From NCBI GenBank assembly GCA_030429565.1, contig JAUIFE010000019.1, positions 62,001 through 126,000 on the forward strand: a DNA stretch of 64,000 nucleotides, given 5' to 3'. The notes under the pieces are model-generated. The model worked only from the letters and a program-made list of their open reading frames with translations. It had not been told where the DNA came from and did not search any database. How positions within the stretch are numbered: the first letter of the stretch is position 1; the number at the start of each line of letters is the position of its first letter. Made by a program: the position numbers and the translations under genes. Of this stretch, positions 8,139-19,448 are shown piece by piece. The stretch comes from Holophagae bacterium (GTDB lineage Bacteria > Acidobacteriota > Holophagae > Acanthopleuribacterales > Acanthopleuribacteraceae).

Positions 8139-11100
8139 CTACTGCTTGTTCATTTCCGGCAGGCGCAGGTACAAACTCAGGACTTGACGAACGCGCGTAT
8201 CTAAAAGCTCGTCGGTCAGTTCAAAGTTGGGGTTGTCACGGGTCAACCAAGTCATGGCGAGTTGGCGCATGTCGGCGCTTTCACGGCCATGGGTGGTGAT
8301 CGCCGAAAACAGATCGAGAATTTCATCGGCGGTTTCCGCATCGTATTTCTGAAGCAGGTTTTTAAGGTCGATTTGCGGGAAGTTGCCACTGCCGCGGTTC
8401 ATGGCCAGGCTGTTGGCGTAGTTAAAGCGGCTCAGCATGGCGTTGGTGTCGATCCAGGCAACGCCTTCCTCGGCAAAGCCGGTTGGATCGGCAAATTCCA
8501 ACATGTGCATGCCCATGTCTTCGATCACGCGTGGCATGGTGTTGGGAACCGGGAAGCTTTCGGTAGCCCGAGCCAGGCCAATGACAAATTCCAGCGGTGT
8601 TTTGGTTTTGTTGAGACGGTAGGCCGTATCGGTCAAGAAACGTGGGTGGCTGAAAATGGTGTTGAGCGTGGCCGAAATGTCGCCGTGGGTCGCCTCGAAG
8701 GTATCGGCGGCGGCGGTGACGACGTCGGCGGGGGGATCATCGGCGATGAACAACTGGCAAAGTTTCCAGCAAATGTAGTCGGCGGTGTTGCGCAGACCGG
8801 TCAAGTGCTCGATGAAGGCGATGCCGTCACTCATGCCGCCACCGGCGGGCAGGTCCAGACCGAACGCGGATTTGGCGCCGTAATCGTGGCGGCCCGCGTC
8901 GAAGTAGAACTTGCCATTGCGCAAGCTCCAACCGGTGAACATACGCGCCGCTTCAATGATGTCGTCGTGGGTGTAACCGTTGTTAACACCGACGGTGTGC
9001 AGTTCCATGATTTCACGGGCGTAGTTTTCGTTGGGCGCGCCAACGATGTTGGTGTCGTTGTCGAGGTAGCGCGTCATGGGGTAGTAAGCGGCTGATGACA
9101 TCAGCAGATCGGCGAAGTTGCCCAAGGCGTGCTCGCGGAAACGGTTGTTTTCAGCCAATTCTTCAGCTTGGTGTTCCGTTTTCTCCAACTGGGTGTTGAA
9201 GTGGTTTTCCCAGAACTGGGTCATGATTTCCAACAACTGACGTTTGCTGTAAGCCATGCGCATGAACATGTGGGCGCGCAGGTCGTCGTTGTAGTTCATG
9301 GGGTAGAAGTAATCGGAAGCCAACAGGGTTTCCAGATCGCTGTCGTCGATAGCGGCGGGGTTCATTTGCGCCGCAATCCAGTTGTTGACGCCCATGTTGA
9401 GGATTTCGGTGATGGTTTCGGGATTCGGTCCGAAGGTCAAACGGTTGGCGATGTGGTATGCCTGATCCAAATCGGCGGCGGAGGTGCCGGCCGGTGGGAA
9501 GGTCACGAGGGCGGGTGGCGGTGCCACGCCGGCCGTCGGGTTCATGCTGCGACCGATGTTCATGTTGTGTTCTTGGCGCGATTCGCTCAAGTTGACGGCG
9601 TAAACGGCGGCGGACATGATGCGACCTGGCAACGCGCGGTTGGTGGTGTCGGTGCCGGCAGTGCGACGGAATCGGGGACCGACGTTCACTTGCGCGGTAC
9701 GGTTCCACAGGCTGAGGTCCATATTCATGGTCTGACGGTCGCCTTGCAAGGTGCGGTTGACGTAGATGCGGCCGTTAACGCCGTCGTAGGTGGCGACCAC
9801 ATAGTAGCGGCCCGGTTCACGGATGACGTTGTCGACCGTCAGGGTTGACGAATTGCCGGTGTCGTTGGAAACCGTGAAACGCAGTTGGTCGTTACGCAAG
9901 CGCAAGCGACCCAAGTAGGTGCCGCGTGCCGTGGTAACCGACAACAGGTCGTACTCGTTCCAGTCGTCAATCGGCTCGTCCATGATGAAGTCGACTTCCA
10001 GTGAGAACCTCTGGTTTTCCGCGATTTTTTGCGTGACCTGCGGGCCGGCTTTGGCTGAGAACAACGCCAGGCCGGTCTGCAACTGAATCCCACCGGTTGG
10101 GATCGCGTAGAAACGGGGATCCGGTGACAGGTGGTTGTTGTAGCCGGAGGTGTCCTTCAGCGGATTGCCGGGACGGAACAGGTACTCAGCGACCAGGTCG
10201 TTGGGAATGCGGTTAAAGCGTTCGCCCGCGTCGGGAGCGGGGACCGGCGGTGAGTGGTGGTGGCGGCTGCTGTGCGAGAAAATGCCGTCGGGCACTTGGG
10301 ATTCGGAACCGAGGCTGTCGGGATCGGTGCCGAAGCGCCAGTAAACGCGAATTTGGGGTGAACTCCAGGCCTCGTTGGTGCGCAGGAAGTAGTGGTGACG
10401 GCCGGCGTCGAGGTAAACCACGCCGCGGTCATTCCACTGATCGGGGTAGTCTTGCCAAATCGAAGCCACGCGCGCGCCGTTGATTTCCAGGGCGGCGCCT
10501 TCGTTGATGCGGAACTGGTAGTAACCGGCGTTGGTGATGTTAATGACACCTTCCAGTTCGAGAATCGAACCACCACCGTAGAAGTTCCCGTTGAGAACCA
10601 GGCGGTTGCCGCTGCCGCGAATAAGCTGGGTGCTGTTGTGCGCGGTGAAGCTCCAGGGCTGGAGGTTGAGGTCGTCGGGAATCGGCACCAAGCCGTTGTA
10701 GTGTTCGTGGGAATAGGCGTTGACGAACAAACCGCCGCCGCTGATCGGCTCGTTGTCGCGATAAACGGTGTATTCGGTTTCGTAGGTGTTGCCGTCGCCG
10801 TTGTCGATTTCAAAGGTAAAGCGGTTGAGGCCCGTCTGCAGGTTGATGCGCGGGTAATAACCGCCGTTGGCGACGGGTACCGTTTGGCCGTTCAGTTTTA
10901 AGGTTGAACCAACCAGGGGGCTGACCATAAAGACGTTGACGTCGAGTTGGGCTTGGTTGCCGGGGACGCGGCGGCCGGTGGGCGGATCGAAGTGAAGCTG
11001 CGGCGTGGTGATCTGAATATCGGTGAGTTCCACGCTGGGATGGTAGAAGTAATCCGCTTTAATGGTTTTTTGACCGGGACCGATGGTTGGGCCGTTGCTT

Positions 11101-11738
11101 TCCCAAGACAGGCTCAGCATGGGCGTGCGGGTGCCGGTGTACTGCTCAATGCGAATCGGCATCATGCCGGCTTGCAGGGGGCCGTTATGCGTGGTAGTGC
11201 GCGAGTTCTCAACTTCGGCAACCAAGATGTCGTCGAAGTACAGGCGCACGCCGTCTTCACCGCTGAGGGTGAAGGTGTAGTTGGCGGTATCGGGGACCCA
11301 CAGCCAACCGGTGAAAAGGGCGCCAAAGTTGTTGCGCATGGTGGTGTTGAGGAAGTTTCTGGAATCCTCAACGTCGTCGAACTCCGGTACCGGTTGGATC
11401 AGGATCGGGTCGTAAGGTGGCGCTGCGAAGTTGGGCCAATCAATGTCTTGGTCTTCGGAACCGTCGGCTAAGCCGAAATACTGACCGAGCAGGCCGTGTT
11501 TCAGCGTGCCGTCGCGGCGTGATTGGTTCACGAAATCGAGGATGTTGACCACGCCGTTGCCGTCGAGGTCGGGCACGTCGGGTGTTGCCCCTTGGGTGCG
11601 CCATAGGGGGAAAGAAAGGTGAAGGGTATCACTGCAAAAAGCGCCGTCGCCAAACTGATCGCACGGAAGAGGTTGCGCGAGCAAAGGAACGGCGGTGATT
11701 GCCATACAAAGGGCGGTGAGCCAGGGTTTTATTGTCAT
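8139..11738 (-). CDS. secreted PA14-PA14-LamG-DUF1800 protein (1199 aa)
   Basis: Start ATG 11738 was chosen because GGAG sits seven bases upstream and a signal peptide (residues 1-22) follows. An EF-hand/dockerin-like loop DLDGNGVVNILDF is at about 57-69. A first PA14-like module lies at about 83-230 (GEDGVRLYFDDI) and a second at about 340-480 (YYQFRINEGAALEINGARV). A LamG-like jelly roll is at about 530-730 (YYVVATYDGVNGRIYVNRT), followed by the DUF1800 domain at about 760-1195 (AYHIANRLTFGPNPE, FWENHFNT, NENYAREIMELHTVGV). PA14 and LamG modules often bind carbohydrate. DUF1800 function is unknown. It is a large cell-surface or periplasmic protein whose partner is the Tat-exported DUF1501 protein encoded just downstream. 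Confidence 0.9.
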   Translation of the reverse strand: MTIKPWLTALCMAITAVPLLAQPLPCDQFGDGAFCSDTLHLSFPLWRTQGATPDVPDLDGNGVVNILDFVNQSRRDGTLKHGLLGQYFGLADGSEDQDIDWPNFAAPPYDPILIQPVPEFDDVEDSRNFLNTTMRNNFGALFTGWLWVPDTANYTFTLSGEDGVRLYFDDILVAEVENSRTTTHNGPLQAGMMPIRIEQYTGTRTPMLSLSWESNGPTIGPGQKTIKADYFYHPSVELTDIQITTPQLHFDPPTGRRVPGNQAQLDVNVFMVSPLVGSTLKLNGQTVPVANGGYYPRINLQTGLNRFTFEIDNGDGNTYETEYTVYRDNEPISGGGLFVNAYSHEHYNGLVPIPDDLNLQPWSFTAHNSTQLIRGSGNRLVLNGNFYGGGSILELEGVINITNAGYYQFRINEGAALEINGARVASIWQDYPDQWNDRGVVYLDAGRHHYFLRTNEAWSSPQIRVYWRFGTDPDSLGSESQVPDGIFSHSSRHHHSPPVPAPDAGERFNRIPNDLVAEYLFRPGNPLKDTSGYNNHLSPDPRFYAIPTGGIQLQTGLALFSAKAGPQVTQKIAENQRFSLEVDFIMDEPIDDWNEYDLLSVTTARGTYLGRLRLRNDQLRFTVSNDTGNSSTLTVDNVIREPGRYYVVATYDGVNGRIYVNRTLQGDRQTMNMDLSLWNRTAQVNVGPRFRRTAGTDTTNRALPGRIMSAAVYAVNLSESRQEHNMNIGRSMNPTAGVAPPPALVTFPPAGTSAADLDQAYHIANRLTFGPNPETITEILNMGVNNWIAAQMNPAAIDDSDLETLLASDYFYPMNYNDDLRAHMFMRMAYSKRQLLEIMTQFWENHFNTQLEKTEHQAEELAENNRFREHALGNFADLLMSSAAYYPMTRYLDNDTNIVGAPNENYAREIMELHTVGVNNGYTHDDIIEAARMFTGWSLRNGKFYFDAGRHDYGAKSAFGLDLPAGGGMSDGIAFIEHLTGLRNTADYICWKLCQLFIADDPPADVVTAAADTFEATHGDISATLNTIFSHPRFLTDTAYRLNKTKTPLEFVIGLARATESFPVPNTMPRVIEDMGMHMLEFADPTGFAEEGVAWIDTNAMLSRFNYANSLAMNRGSGNFPQIDLKNLLQKYDAETADEILDLFSAITTHGRESADMRQLAMTWLTRDNPNFELTDELLDTRVRQVLSLYLRLPEMNKQ

Positions 11739-11839
11739 GCTTATGCTCCAGTCCTTATCCAACTCAAACTATTGGGGTCGAAGGGTCACACTTTAAAGAC
11801 AACCATCAGTGGGGGTTAAGTGTGTGACCTGGTGATGTG

Positions 11840-12829
11840 TTACTCCACGGCACCGCGCAGTATCCACATCCGAATACGTTCTTTTTCCACGTCGCTCAAC
11901 GCCGGTGCCGCATCCGGCGGCGGCATTTCATTGGCGCTGACACGGGTATAGATCAGGCTTTGTCCAGGCTCACCGGCAACGAACGACGGGCGGCCGCTGT
12001 TGCCGCCGGCGCGTGCCAGTTCATATGTATTGAGACTCAAACCGCCTTCCGCGGCGGACATATGGCAGCTCTCGCAATGAATGTCGAGAATGTCTGCCTT
12101 GATATCGGTCCAGGTGTCGGGTCGAAAGACCGTTATCTGGACGGTAACTGGTTCCGTCGTTAGGGTCCCGTCGGTAGCGGCAACCGTAAAACGGTCGACA
12201 CCGATAAATCCCTCGTCGGGGGTATAACGAATTTCTTGGTTGATATCCAACCCGAAGCCGTGTTCGGGCTGCTCGAGGAAGACGATCCGTGGAAATTGGT
12301 CGAGATCCTCGTCACCAATGGTGTAGCGCACCGTGATGCCGAGGTTTTCCGAGGTTTCGTACTCCGTGCGGTTAAGGGTTAAGAAAGGGGGCGTGTTTTC
12401 GGGGCGAAAATCAAAATTGCAGAAGTAAAACCAATCGAGCAGGTTGACGAGGCCGTCGCCGTTGGGATCGTAAACCGGCTCCGCCGCGGCGTTGTACCAG
12501 TTCTCAAAAAAGTAGCCCCAATCTTCGTCATCGTGGCGGCCGTTACCGTCCAGGTCGGTGCTTTCGGTGTGCACCAGCACCCAGGTAGTGTCCTCGTAAA
12601 CGGTTTGCGTGTCTAAATCAGTTAACTGCACGCGGTATTCGGTGGTTTCATCGGGCTGCACGACGAAAAAGATGCCAGGTTCGGCGGCGCCGACCCACTG
12701 CACTTGGTAATTCGCCGGTGGATTAAGCGGTGTGGCAACCAGGGTTGTCAGCGATTGGTCGCATGAAAACCCGGCAGGACCGGCATCGATACCAGTCTGC
12801 ATCAGCACCAAAGTCAAAAAGGTGAGCAT
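11840..12829 (-). CDS. secreted protein with dockerin-like Ca motifs and a CxxCH heme motif
   Basis: Start ATG 12829 (329 residues) was chosen over the much longer frame because AAGGA precedes it and a short hydrophobic leader (MLTFLTLVLMQTGIDAG) follows. Two EF-hand/dockerin-like loops occur, DLDGNGRHDDEDW and DPNGDGLVNLLDW. Next comes a cadherin/Ig-like segment (EIRYTPDEGFIGVDRFTVAA). The C-terminal domain has CESCH, a c-type heme-binding motif, as in the small cytochrome domains of planctomycete-type surface proteins. It lies just upstream of the DUF1800 and DUF1501 genes on the same strand and is probably co-expressed. A periplasmic or cell-surface redox role is inferred. Confidence 0.75.
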   Translation of the reverse strand: MLTFLTLVLMQTGIDAGPAGFSCDQSLTTLVATPLNPPANYQVQWVGAAEPGIFFVVQPDETTEYRVQLTDLDTQTVYEDTTWVLVHTESTDLDGNGRHDDEDWGYFFENWYNAAAEPVYDPNGDGLVNLLDWFYFCNFDFRPENTPPFLTLNRTEYETSENLGITVRYTIGDEDLDQFPRIVFLEQPEHGFGLDINQEIRYTPDEGFIGVDRFTVAATDGTLTTEPVTVQITVFRPDTWTDIKADILDIHCESCHMSAAEGGLSLNTYELARAGGNSGRPSFVAGEPGQSLIYTRVSANEMPPPDAAPALSDVEKERIRMWILRGAVE

Positions 12830-13569
12830 GGACGAGAAAATCCTTCTTAAACGGAAATAGAGGGAAGCCTGAGAAAGCGGTCGTTTTGTCCACAGCAGAA
12901 TGGCGAAGAAGGCTTTTTGACGGATGGAAGTATGAAAAAAATCGAAGAATGTTAAACAGGAGGTCGAAAAAAAATCGAACACTCGCGGTCCGTCGTGGGC
13001 GGCATAGTTCCCTAATCTAAAAGAAGTGCGCGGCAAACAGCCGTGAGTTTCATCACCTTAACCCTTGAATCAGTAAGTACCTGAAGGATCGTGATCGGCG
13101 TCGAGTCTCGGCGTGTCGGCGGGTTGGGCGGCGGATGGGCGCGGCGAGAGGGGTCGCGGCGCGGTTAACAGTGGGTTTCAGTCGCTTTCAGGCCCCTGGC
13201 GTGGGTCTGACTGGCGCAACGACTGACGCTGTCTATTGTACACGCTGGATTTGTGTCTTGCAGACGAATTTTTGCCGCCCAAGAAATGAAGACCCTGGCT
13301 TTGGCCTTTGTCCTGGATCCCGTCGTGGGCATCGCCCGAACGGGCGTGTATAATACACAAGTTTGGGTTGATCCCGGCGTCGACAAAGAAACGCTGTTCT
13401 GCACGTGCCCTTGTGGCTCACCGCCGCCCGTGTTGGTTTTGCGTGTCGGCAAGTGTGTGGCTTGTCCGTCGGCGTACGCGCGACTTTTTCGCGAGCCAAC
13501 CCAATTCGAGAGGATGAAAACACGTTTACTTTCACATTCATTTAATGAAAGTCAGGAGGCATGGAGCGC
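12830..13569. other. long intergenic region between divergent genes
   Basis: About 740 bases with several short overlapping open frames on both strands but none with both a ribosome site and protein-like composition. It must contain the promoter of the reverse-strand secreted-protein operon on the left and that of the oxygenase gene on the right. Confidence 0.45.
13333..13354 (+). promoter_or_regulatory. TATAAT box with adjacent palindrome
   Basis: A perfect TATAAT at 13349-13354 is immediately preceded by the inverted repeat CGCCCG-AA-CGGGCG (13333-13346). No good -35 box is seen, which would fit an activator- or repressor-controlled promoter. The oxygenase start lies about 215 bases downstream, so the assignment is tentative. 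Confidence 0.3.
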
Positions 13570-14514
13570 ATGAGCATTCCCCATATTAATCTCCGCGATT
13601 ACCGCGAGGGCGACGCCCAAACCAAAGCCGCTTTTGTTCAAACCCTGGGCAAAGGTCTTGAGGAAGTGGGTTTCCTCACCGTCGGCGGCCACGGTCTCGA
13701 CAAAGCGAACATCGAAAAAAGCTACGCGATGTTTCGCGAGTTTTTTGCGTTGCCCGACGACGTCAAACGACAGTACGACAAAGTTGCCGGCGGTGCACGC
13801 GGCTACACACCCTTTGGTCGTGAGCACGCCAAGGACCAAAAGTTGCCCGACCTGAAAGAGTTCTGGCACACCGGCCAAGACTTACCCGAAGGCCACGCTC
13901 TGCGCGGCGAGTATCCCGACAACGTATGGCCCGAAGAATTGCCAGGCATGCAGGCCGCCATTTTGCATCTTTACCGCCAGTTCGAAGAATGCGCCGCGAC
14001 CATGCTCAAGGCGCTTGCCGAGTACTATGGCTTGCCCAGCAATACCTTCTCCGACATGATCGTCGCCGGCAACTCTATTTTGCGCACCATTCACTATCCG
14101 CCGCTGTCGGCCGACATGCCCGCCGGTGCCGTGCGCGCCGCGGCCCATGAAGACATCAACTTAATTACGCTGTTGATTGAAAGTCAGGGCGCCGGGTTGG
14201 AAATCCTGACCCAAGACAACCAATGGGAAGCGGTTCACGCGCTCGAAGGCGATATCATCGTCGACTCCGGCGACATGTTGCACCGCCTGACCAACGGCGT
14301 GATTCCGGCGACGACCCACCGCGTCGTCAATCCGGCTGAAGGCGAGAACAAGTCGCGTTACTCGATGCCGTTTTTCGTTCACCCCTACTCAGCCTGTGAC
14401 TTAACCGTCATGGAGCGTTTTGTCAGCGCCGAGCGTCCCGCCAAGTGGCCACCGATCACCGCCGGCCAGTTCCTGCAGCAGCGTTTGGAAGAAATCGGCT
14501 TAATCAAAAAATAA
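13570..14514 (+). CDS. 2-oxoglutarate/Fe(II) oxygenase, isopenicillin-N-synthase family
   Basis: Start ATG 13570 sits ten bases after AGGAGG. An earlier ATG at 13561 is only one base from it. At 314 residues it has the family length. Iron ligands are His193 and Asp195 (AAHEDINLITLLIE) and His250 (ATTHRVVNP). The 2-oxoglutarate anchor RxS is at about 263-265 (SRYSMPFF). The N-terminal DIOX_N-like part (IPHINLRDYREGD, GFLTVGGHGLD) matches. Such enzymes hydroxylate or oxidise small molecules with O2, and the substrate cannot be predicted. It is a single gene with its own terminator. Confidence 0.88.
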   Translation: MSIPHINLRDYREGDAQTKAAFVQTLGKGLEEVGFLTVGGHGLDKANIEKSYAMFREFFALPDDVKRQYDKVAGGARGYTPFGREHAKDQKLPDLKEFWHTGQDLPEGHALRGEYPDNVWPEELPGMQAAILHLYRQFEECAATMLKALAEYYGLPSNTFSDMIVAGNSILRTIHYPPLSADMPAGAVRAAAHEDINLITLLIESQGAGLEILTQDNQWEAVHALEGDIIVDSGDMLHRLTNGVIPATTHRVVNPAEGENKSRYSMPFFVHPYSACDLTVMERFVSAERPAKWPPITAGQFLQQRLEEIGLIKK

Positions 14515-14539
14515 GCCACGCTGTTCCCGGTAAAAAACA

Positions 14540-14569
14540 AAAACCCACGCCTCGTGCGTGGGTTTTTTT
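14540..14569. terminator. bidirectional intrinsic terminator
   Basis: An 11-base-pair stem (AAAACCCACGC/GCGTGGGTTTT) with a CTCGT loop is flanked by A and T runs. It serves both the oxygenase gene and the convergent CYTH-CHAD gene. Confidence 0.85.
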
Positions 14570-14590
14570 ATACCTGAAAGAACGCGGTTC

Positions 14591-16117
14591 CTAGCGCCAG
14601 AAGGGGCGCGCCTTTTTGAAGCGGCTCCAGTGGCTGTCGAAATCGCGGCACAGGTGCTCGATGTTACACGCGAACCAACCGCGAATGAGGGCGGCACCGG
14701 CATCGTCCGTCGCAATGTCCAGTTGCGCCAACAGGCTGTCGGCAACCACGGCGTCGTTGAGGTAACCGAGCTGGTCTTGCAGGCCCTTTTGCGCTTTGCG
14801 ATAGGGTTTGGTTTTATCGCCGGGGTAGAGATCGGAGAAGAAGTCAGTGGCGTAACGGGTGCGTTTGCCGAGAATCCGCAGGCGGTGGCGCTGCTCGAGG
14901 GTGAGGGCGTCAAATTTTTTGCCGCGTTTGTAGAAACGGTCGTGGGCGTCGTCCATTAAGACGCGCGCCGTTTCACCCAAGGGTTGTGACCAGGCGGCGG
15001 CTTGGCTTTCGTCGCCGCCGTTGCGCCACAAGCGCTGGTCGAGCCAATGGCGCAGGCGCAGCACCAACAATAAATAGCGTTGCGAACGCAGCGCGGCGCG
15101 GGCGCGCACGTAGCCGGCACGCCGTTGCGCTTCGGCGCCGACATTGATTTGGGCCAGGGCGGCGTTTTCGGGAAAGTAACGGCGAATGACAGCCAACGAG
15201 TCGTCGCAAAAAACGTCCCAATCGCGGGCGGGTCCCAGTTCGCTTGCCAACCACTGCAATTCATCACCCCAATACTGAAACTGGCGTGCCGGCAAACTTT
15301 CGCGGAAAAGGCGGATGCTGGAACGCATGCGCCGCAAGCCGACGCGGAGCTGGTGAATGCCCTCGGGATGATCGCTGTAAAGAACGGGGCCCTCGTTGGC
15401 GAGCACCTGGCTCAGGCAGTTGTCGATCATGGCGGCAAAGCCTTCGCTGCAGGGGCTTTTGGCGTTTAGCTTTAAGGGTTGTGCGTTGACCGGCGTCCAG
15501 GTCGGCGGTTCGATCAGATTGTAGGCGCGGGCCGCTTTGCTGCGGAACTCAGCCCGGCACGGCAGGCTTTCGGCAAGCGCAATCGCGGTTTTCATGAGCG
15601 ATACCGGGTTGCCGCCCTTGAGTTCCAGTTCGATTTCGCAAATCGGTTCGGTTTGGCCGGCGGCGCGAATTTCGCCGACATCCAGCACCATCTCAATCGT
15701 GGTGAAATCTTCCAGCTCCAGGTACCAAGCGGTGCGTTCGAAGTCGGTGGTAAACAGTGGTTGCAGGGTTGCGCGAAAGGCTTCATCGGCGAAGTGGGCG
15801 GCAAATGGACTTTCCGCAAGTTGTTCATAATCGGGTTGATCGTCGATGATGGGGCACTCAAATTCTTCGCGCTGATGCAGGCTGCCCGCGCCGGAGCCCT
15901 TGGCTTTGACGGTTTGCACCCAGCCCTCGGGGGTGCGGCGCACGCGGAAACCGATACCTTGGTTGCGCAAGTCGTATGCGGCGCTGTCGAGGTAGGTACT
16001 GACGACCTGCTTCTTTTTGGCCGGTCCGAGGGCCAAACGTTTGACGGTCGGGTGATCGAGAACAAGGGGAATATGCTCTGGGTCGATCACAAATTTAATT
16101 TCAATTTCTTTGGCCAT
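14591..16117 (-). CDS. CYTH-CHAD domain protein
   Basis: Start ATG 16117 (508 residues) was chosen because AAGGAG precedes it and the CYTH signature ExExK (EIEIKF) begins at residue 4. Residues 1 to about 205 form the CYTH triphosphate tunnel domain, with conserved basic and acidic strands such as GFRVRRTPEGWVQTVKAKG and WYLELEDF. About 225-508 form the helical CHAD domain, with repeated basic His/Arg helices (EGIHQLRVGLRRMRSSIRLF, RHRLRILGKRTRYATDFF). CYTH proteins hydrolyse inorganic or organic triphosphates and CHAD domains bind polyphosphate, so a role in polyphosphate metabolism is likely. Both domains look intact. Confidence 0.9.
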   Translation of the reverse strand: MAKEIEIKFVIDPEHIPLVLDHPTVKRLALGPAKKKQVVSTYLDSAAYDLRNQGIGFRVRRTPEGWVQTVKAKGSGAGSLHQREEFECPIIDDQPDYEQLAESPFAAHFADEAFRATLQPLFTTDFERTAWYLELEDFTTIEMVLDVGEIRAAGQTEPICEIELELKGGNPVSLMKTAIALAESLPCRAEFRSKAARAYNLIEPPTWTPVNAQPLKLNAKSPCSEGFAAMIDNCLSQVLANEGPVLYSDHPEGIHQLRVGLRRMRSSIRLFRESLPARQFQYWGDELQWLASELGPARDWDVFCDDSLAVIRRYFPENAALAQINVGAEAQRRAGYVRARAALRSQRYLLLVLRLRHWLDQRLWRNGGDESQAAAWSQPLGETARVLMDDAHDRFYKRGKKFDALTLEQRHRLRILGKRTRYATDFFSDLYPGDKTKPYRKAQKGLQDQLGYLNDAVVADSLLAQLDIATDDAGAALIRGWFACNIEHLCRDFDSHWSRFKKARPFWR

Positions 16118-18035
<1,918 letters not shown>

Positions 18036-18194
18036 ACGCCCGTTTCGGGTCAGCCAAGTTTCACACGCGGTGGAACGGCGGGTCGTTTGACCGCTGTTTC
18101 ACCGCGTTTTTGGTTGGGCGCGACCAAAAGGAGGCTGGATCTTTGCGGCACGATCGTTTTTAATGGGCCTTCACGCTACGGTGGCGGAGGACCC

Positions 18195-18938
18195 TTGAAA
18201 CTCGACATTCTTTATCGCGACGAACATCTGGTCGCTGTTTTTAAACCCAGCGGTTTGTTGGTTCACCGCACCGCCCTGTCGCGCGACCGCCGTTTTGCGC
18301 TGCAATTGGTGCGCAACCAGGTTGGTTGTCACATTTATCCGGTCCATCGCTTGGATCGCGCCACTTCCGGTTTGCTGATCTTTGGGCTTTCTTCGGAAAT
18401 TGCCGGCTTGATTTCGGAACAGATTCGCGAGCACCGGGTTGATAAGGGGTACTGGGCCTTTGTACGTGGTTTTGTCAAAGAAGCGACGACCATCGACCGG
18501 CCCCTTAAAAACGCCGAATTGGAACTGATGCAAGAAGCGCAAACCCACTACCTGCCTCTGCGTCAATTAACCTTGCCGGTGCCGGTCGGCAAGTTCCCCG
18601 AGGCACGTTACAGCTTGGTTGAGGTTTGGCCCAAGACCGGTCGACGCCACCAAATACGCCGCCATTTAGCGCGCGCCGGCTACCCGCTCATCGGCGACAC
18701 CATGCACGGCGACGGGCGCAACAACCGCGTTTTCCGCGAGCATTGCGACAGCCAACGGCTGCTGCTTGAATCGCGCTACCTGCGCCTGACCCATCCCGTT
18801 AGTGGTGAGGAACTGACGTTGCAAGCACCCCTGGGCCGCGACTTCAGCGCCCTGTGCACGCGTTTTGGTTGGGATGATTTGTGTGACGGCGGCGTGCTGT
18901 ATGCCCCGCCAACCCGTCATCAAGGCGGCGAACCCTAG
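18195..18938 (+). CDS. RluA-family pseudouridine synthase, TruC-like
   Basis: I take the TTG at 18195 as start. GGAGG ends four bases upstream and the protein then begins like TruC relatives (MKLDILYRDEHLVAVFKPSG), giving 247 residues. An in-frame start at 18087 would add 36 unlike residues. The catalytic Asp is in HRLDRATSGLLIFG and the second family motif is KTGRRHQIRRHL. TruC modifies U65 in tRNA in Escherichia coli, and length and motifs match it better than the longer RluC/D enzymes, which carry an S4 domain. It lies downstream of eno with a 159-base gap and no strong terminator between. Confidence 0.88.
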   Translation: MKLDILYRDEHLVAVFKPSGLLVHRTALSRDRRFALQLVRNQVGCHIYPVHRLDRATSGLLIFGLSSEIAGLISEQIREHRVDKGYWAFVRGFVKEATTIDRPLKNAELELMQEAQTHYLPLRQLTLPVPVGKFPEARYSLVEVWPKTGRRHQIRRHLARAGYPLIGDTMHGDGRNNRVFREHCDSQRLLLESRYLRLTHPVSGEELTLQAPLGRDFSALCTRFGWDDLCDGGVLYAPPTRHQGGEP

Positions 18939-19054
18939 CATTACAGTTTCTCGGTTAACCAAAAATTCCATTGGCGCTAAACATTGCCGGCCCCTTCTTC
19001 GTTCTGCTTACGCTAGAACCCACGGAACCCAACTGTGGTAAAGAGGTATGTGTG

Positions 19055-19309
19055 ATGACGATGGTATTAGGCGGTGTGGCCGCCATTTTGGTGTGGATTT
19101 TGTTTTTTCGGTTGTTTTTTAGTGATCGCGACGAGTTTCTGGAGGCGATTCGCTTTTGGTTGACACCCGACTGGTTTTCACGTTGGAGTAGCGAGTTTTG
19201 GGACAATTTTTGGGCCGAATTGAAATTGGGTTTGTGGTTCAATTTGGGGTTAGGTGCCGGCGTTTTTGTCCACTTTGCCTTGCTGAATTTATCGACCGCC
19301 GGCGTGTAA
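19055..19309 (+). CDS. small membrane protein, hypothetical (84 aa)
   Basis: Start ATG 19055 follows AAAGAGG. One N-terminal helix (VLGGVAAILVWILFFRLFF) and a C-terminal hydrophobic segment (WFNLGLGAGVFVHFALLNL) flank a Trp-rich amphipathic stretch (FWLTPDWFSRWSSEFW). Two membrane passes are likely. I do not recognise the family. It is followed by the intergenic repeat of family 2. Confidence 0.6.
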   Translation: MTMVLGGVAAILVWILFFRLFFSDRDEFLEAIRFWLTPDWFSRWSSEFWDNFWAELKLGLWFNLGLGAGVFVHFALLNLSTAGV

Positions 19310-19315
19310 TACCCT

Positions 19316-19435
19316 AAGTGTGCGATTCGGCTGGATGCAATCGCGCAAAGAATTGGTGCGAACCGCGTTGGGAAAAGCGGGCCGGGGCCGCGTTCGGCGC
19401 GTACTTGAAAAGTACGGCGAGCATTTTCACCGTAC
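19316..19435 (+). repeat. dispersed intergenic repeat, family 2, fullest copy
   Basis: Contains both modules: TGCGATTCGGCTGGATGCAA (shared with 4770-4840) and GCGTTCGGCGCGTACT...AGTACGGCGAGCATTTTCAC (shared with the inverted copy at 4131-4245). The core hairpin is CGTACT with loop TGAA and AGTACG. It lies between the convergent 84-residue and VOC genes. Confidence 0.65.
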
Positions 19436-19448
19436 CGTCATACACCCG

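Noticed and set aside
8262-10901. Long forward-strand open frames of 169 to 277 codons within the DUF1800 gene
   Set aside because: They are antisense to a gene with clear domains and have odd Gly/Val/Ala-rich composition from GC-rich shadow frames.
13253-13573. 106-codon forward frame with several CxxC-like cysteines before the oxygenase gene
   Set aside because: It overlaps the oxygenase ribosome site and start, lacks a site of its own, and the cysteines come from GC-rich repeats of TGC/TGT.
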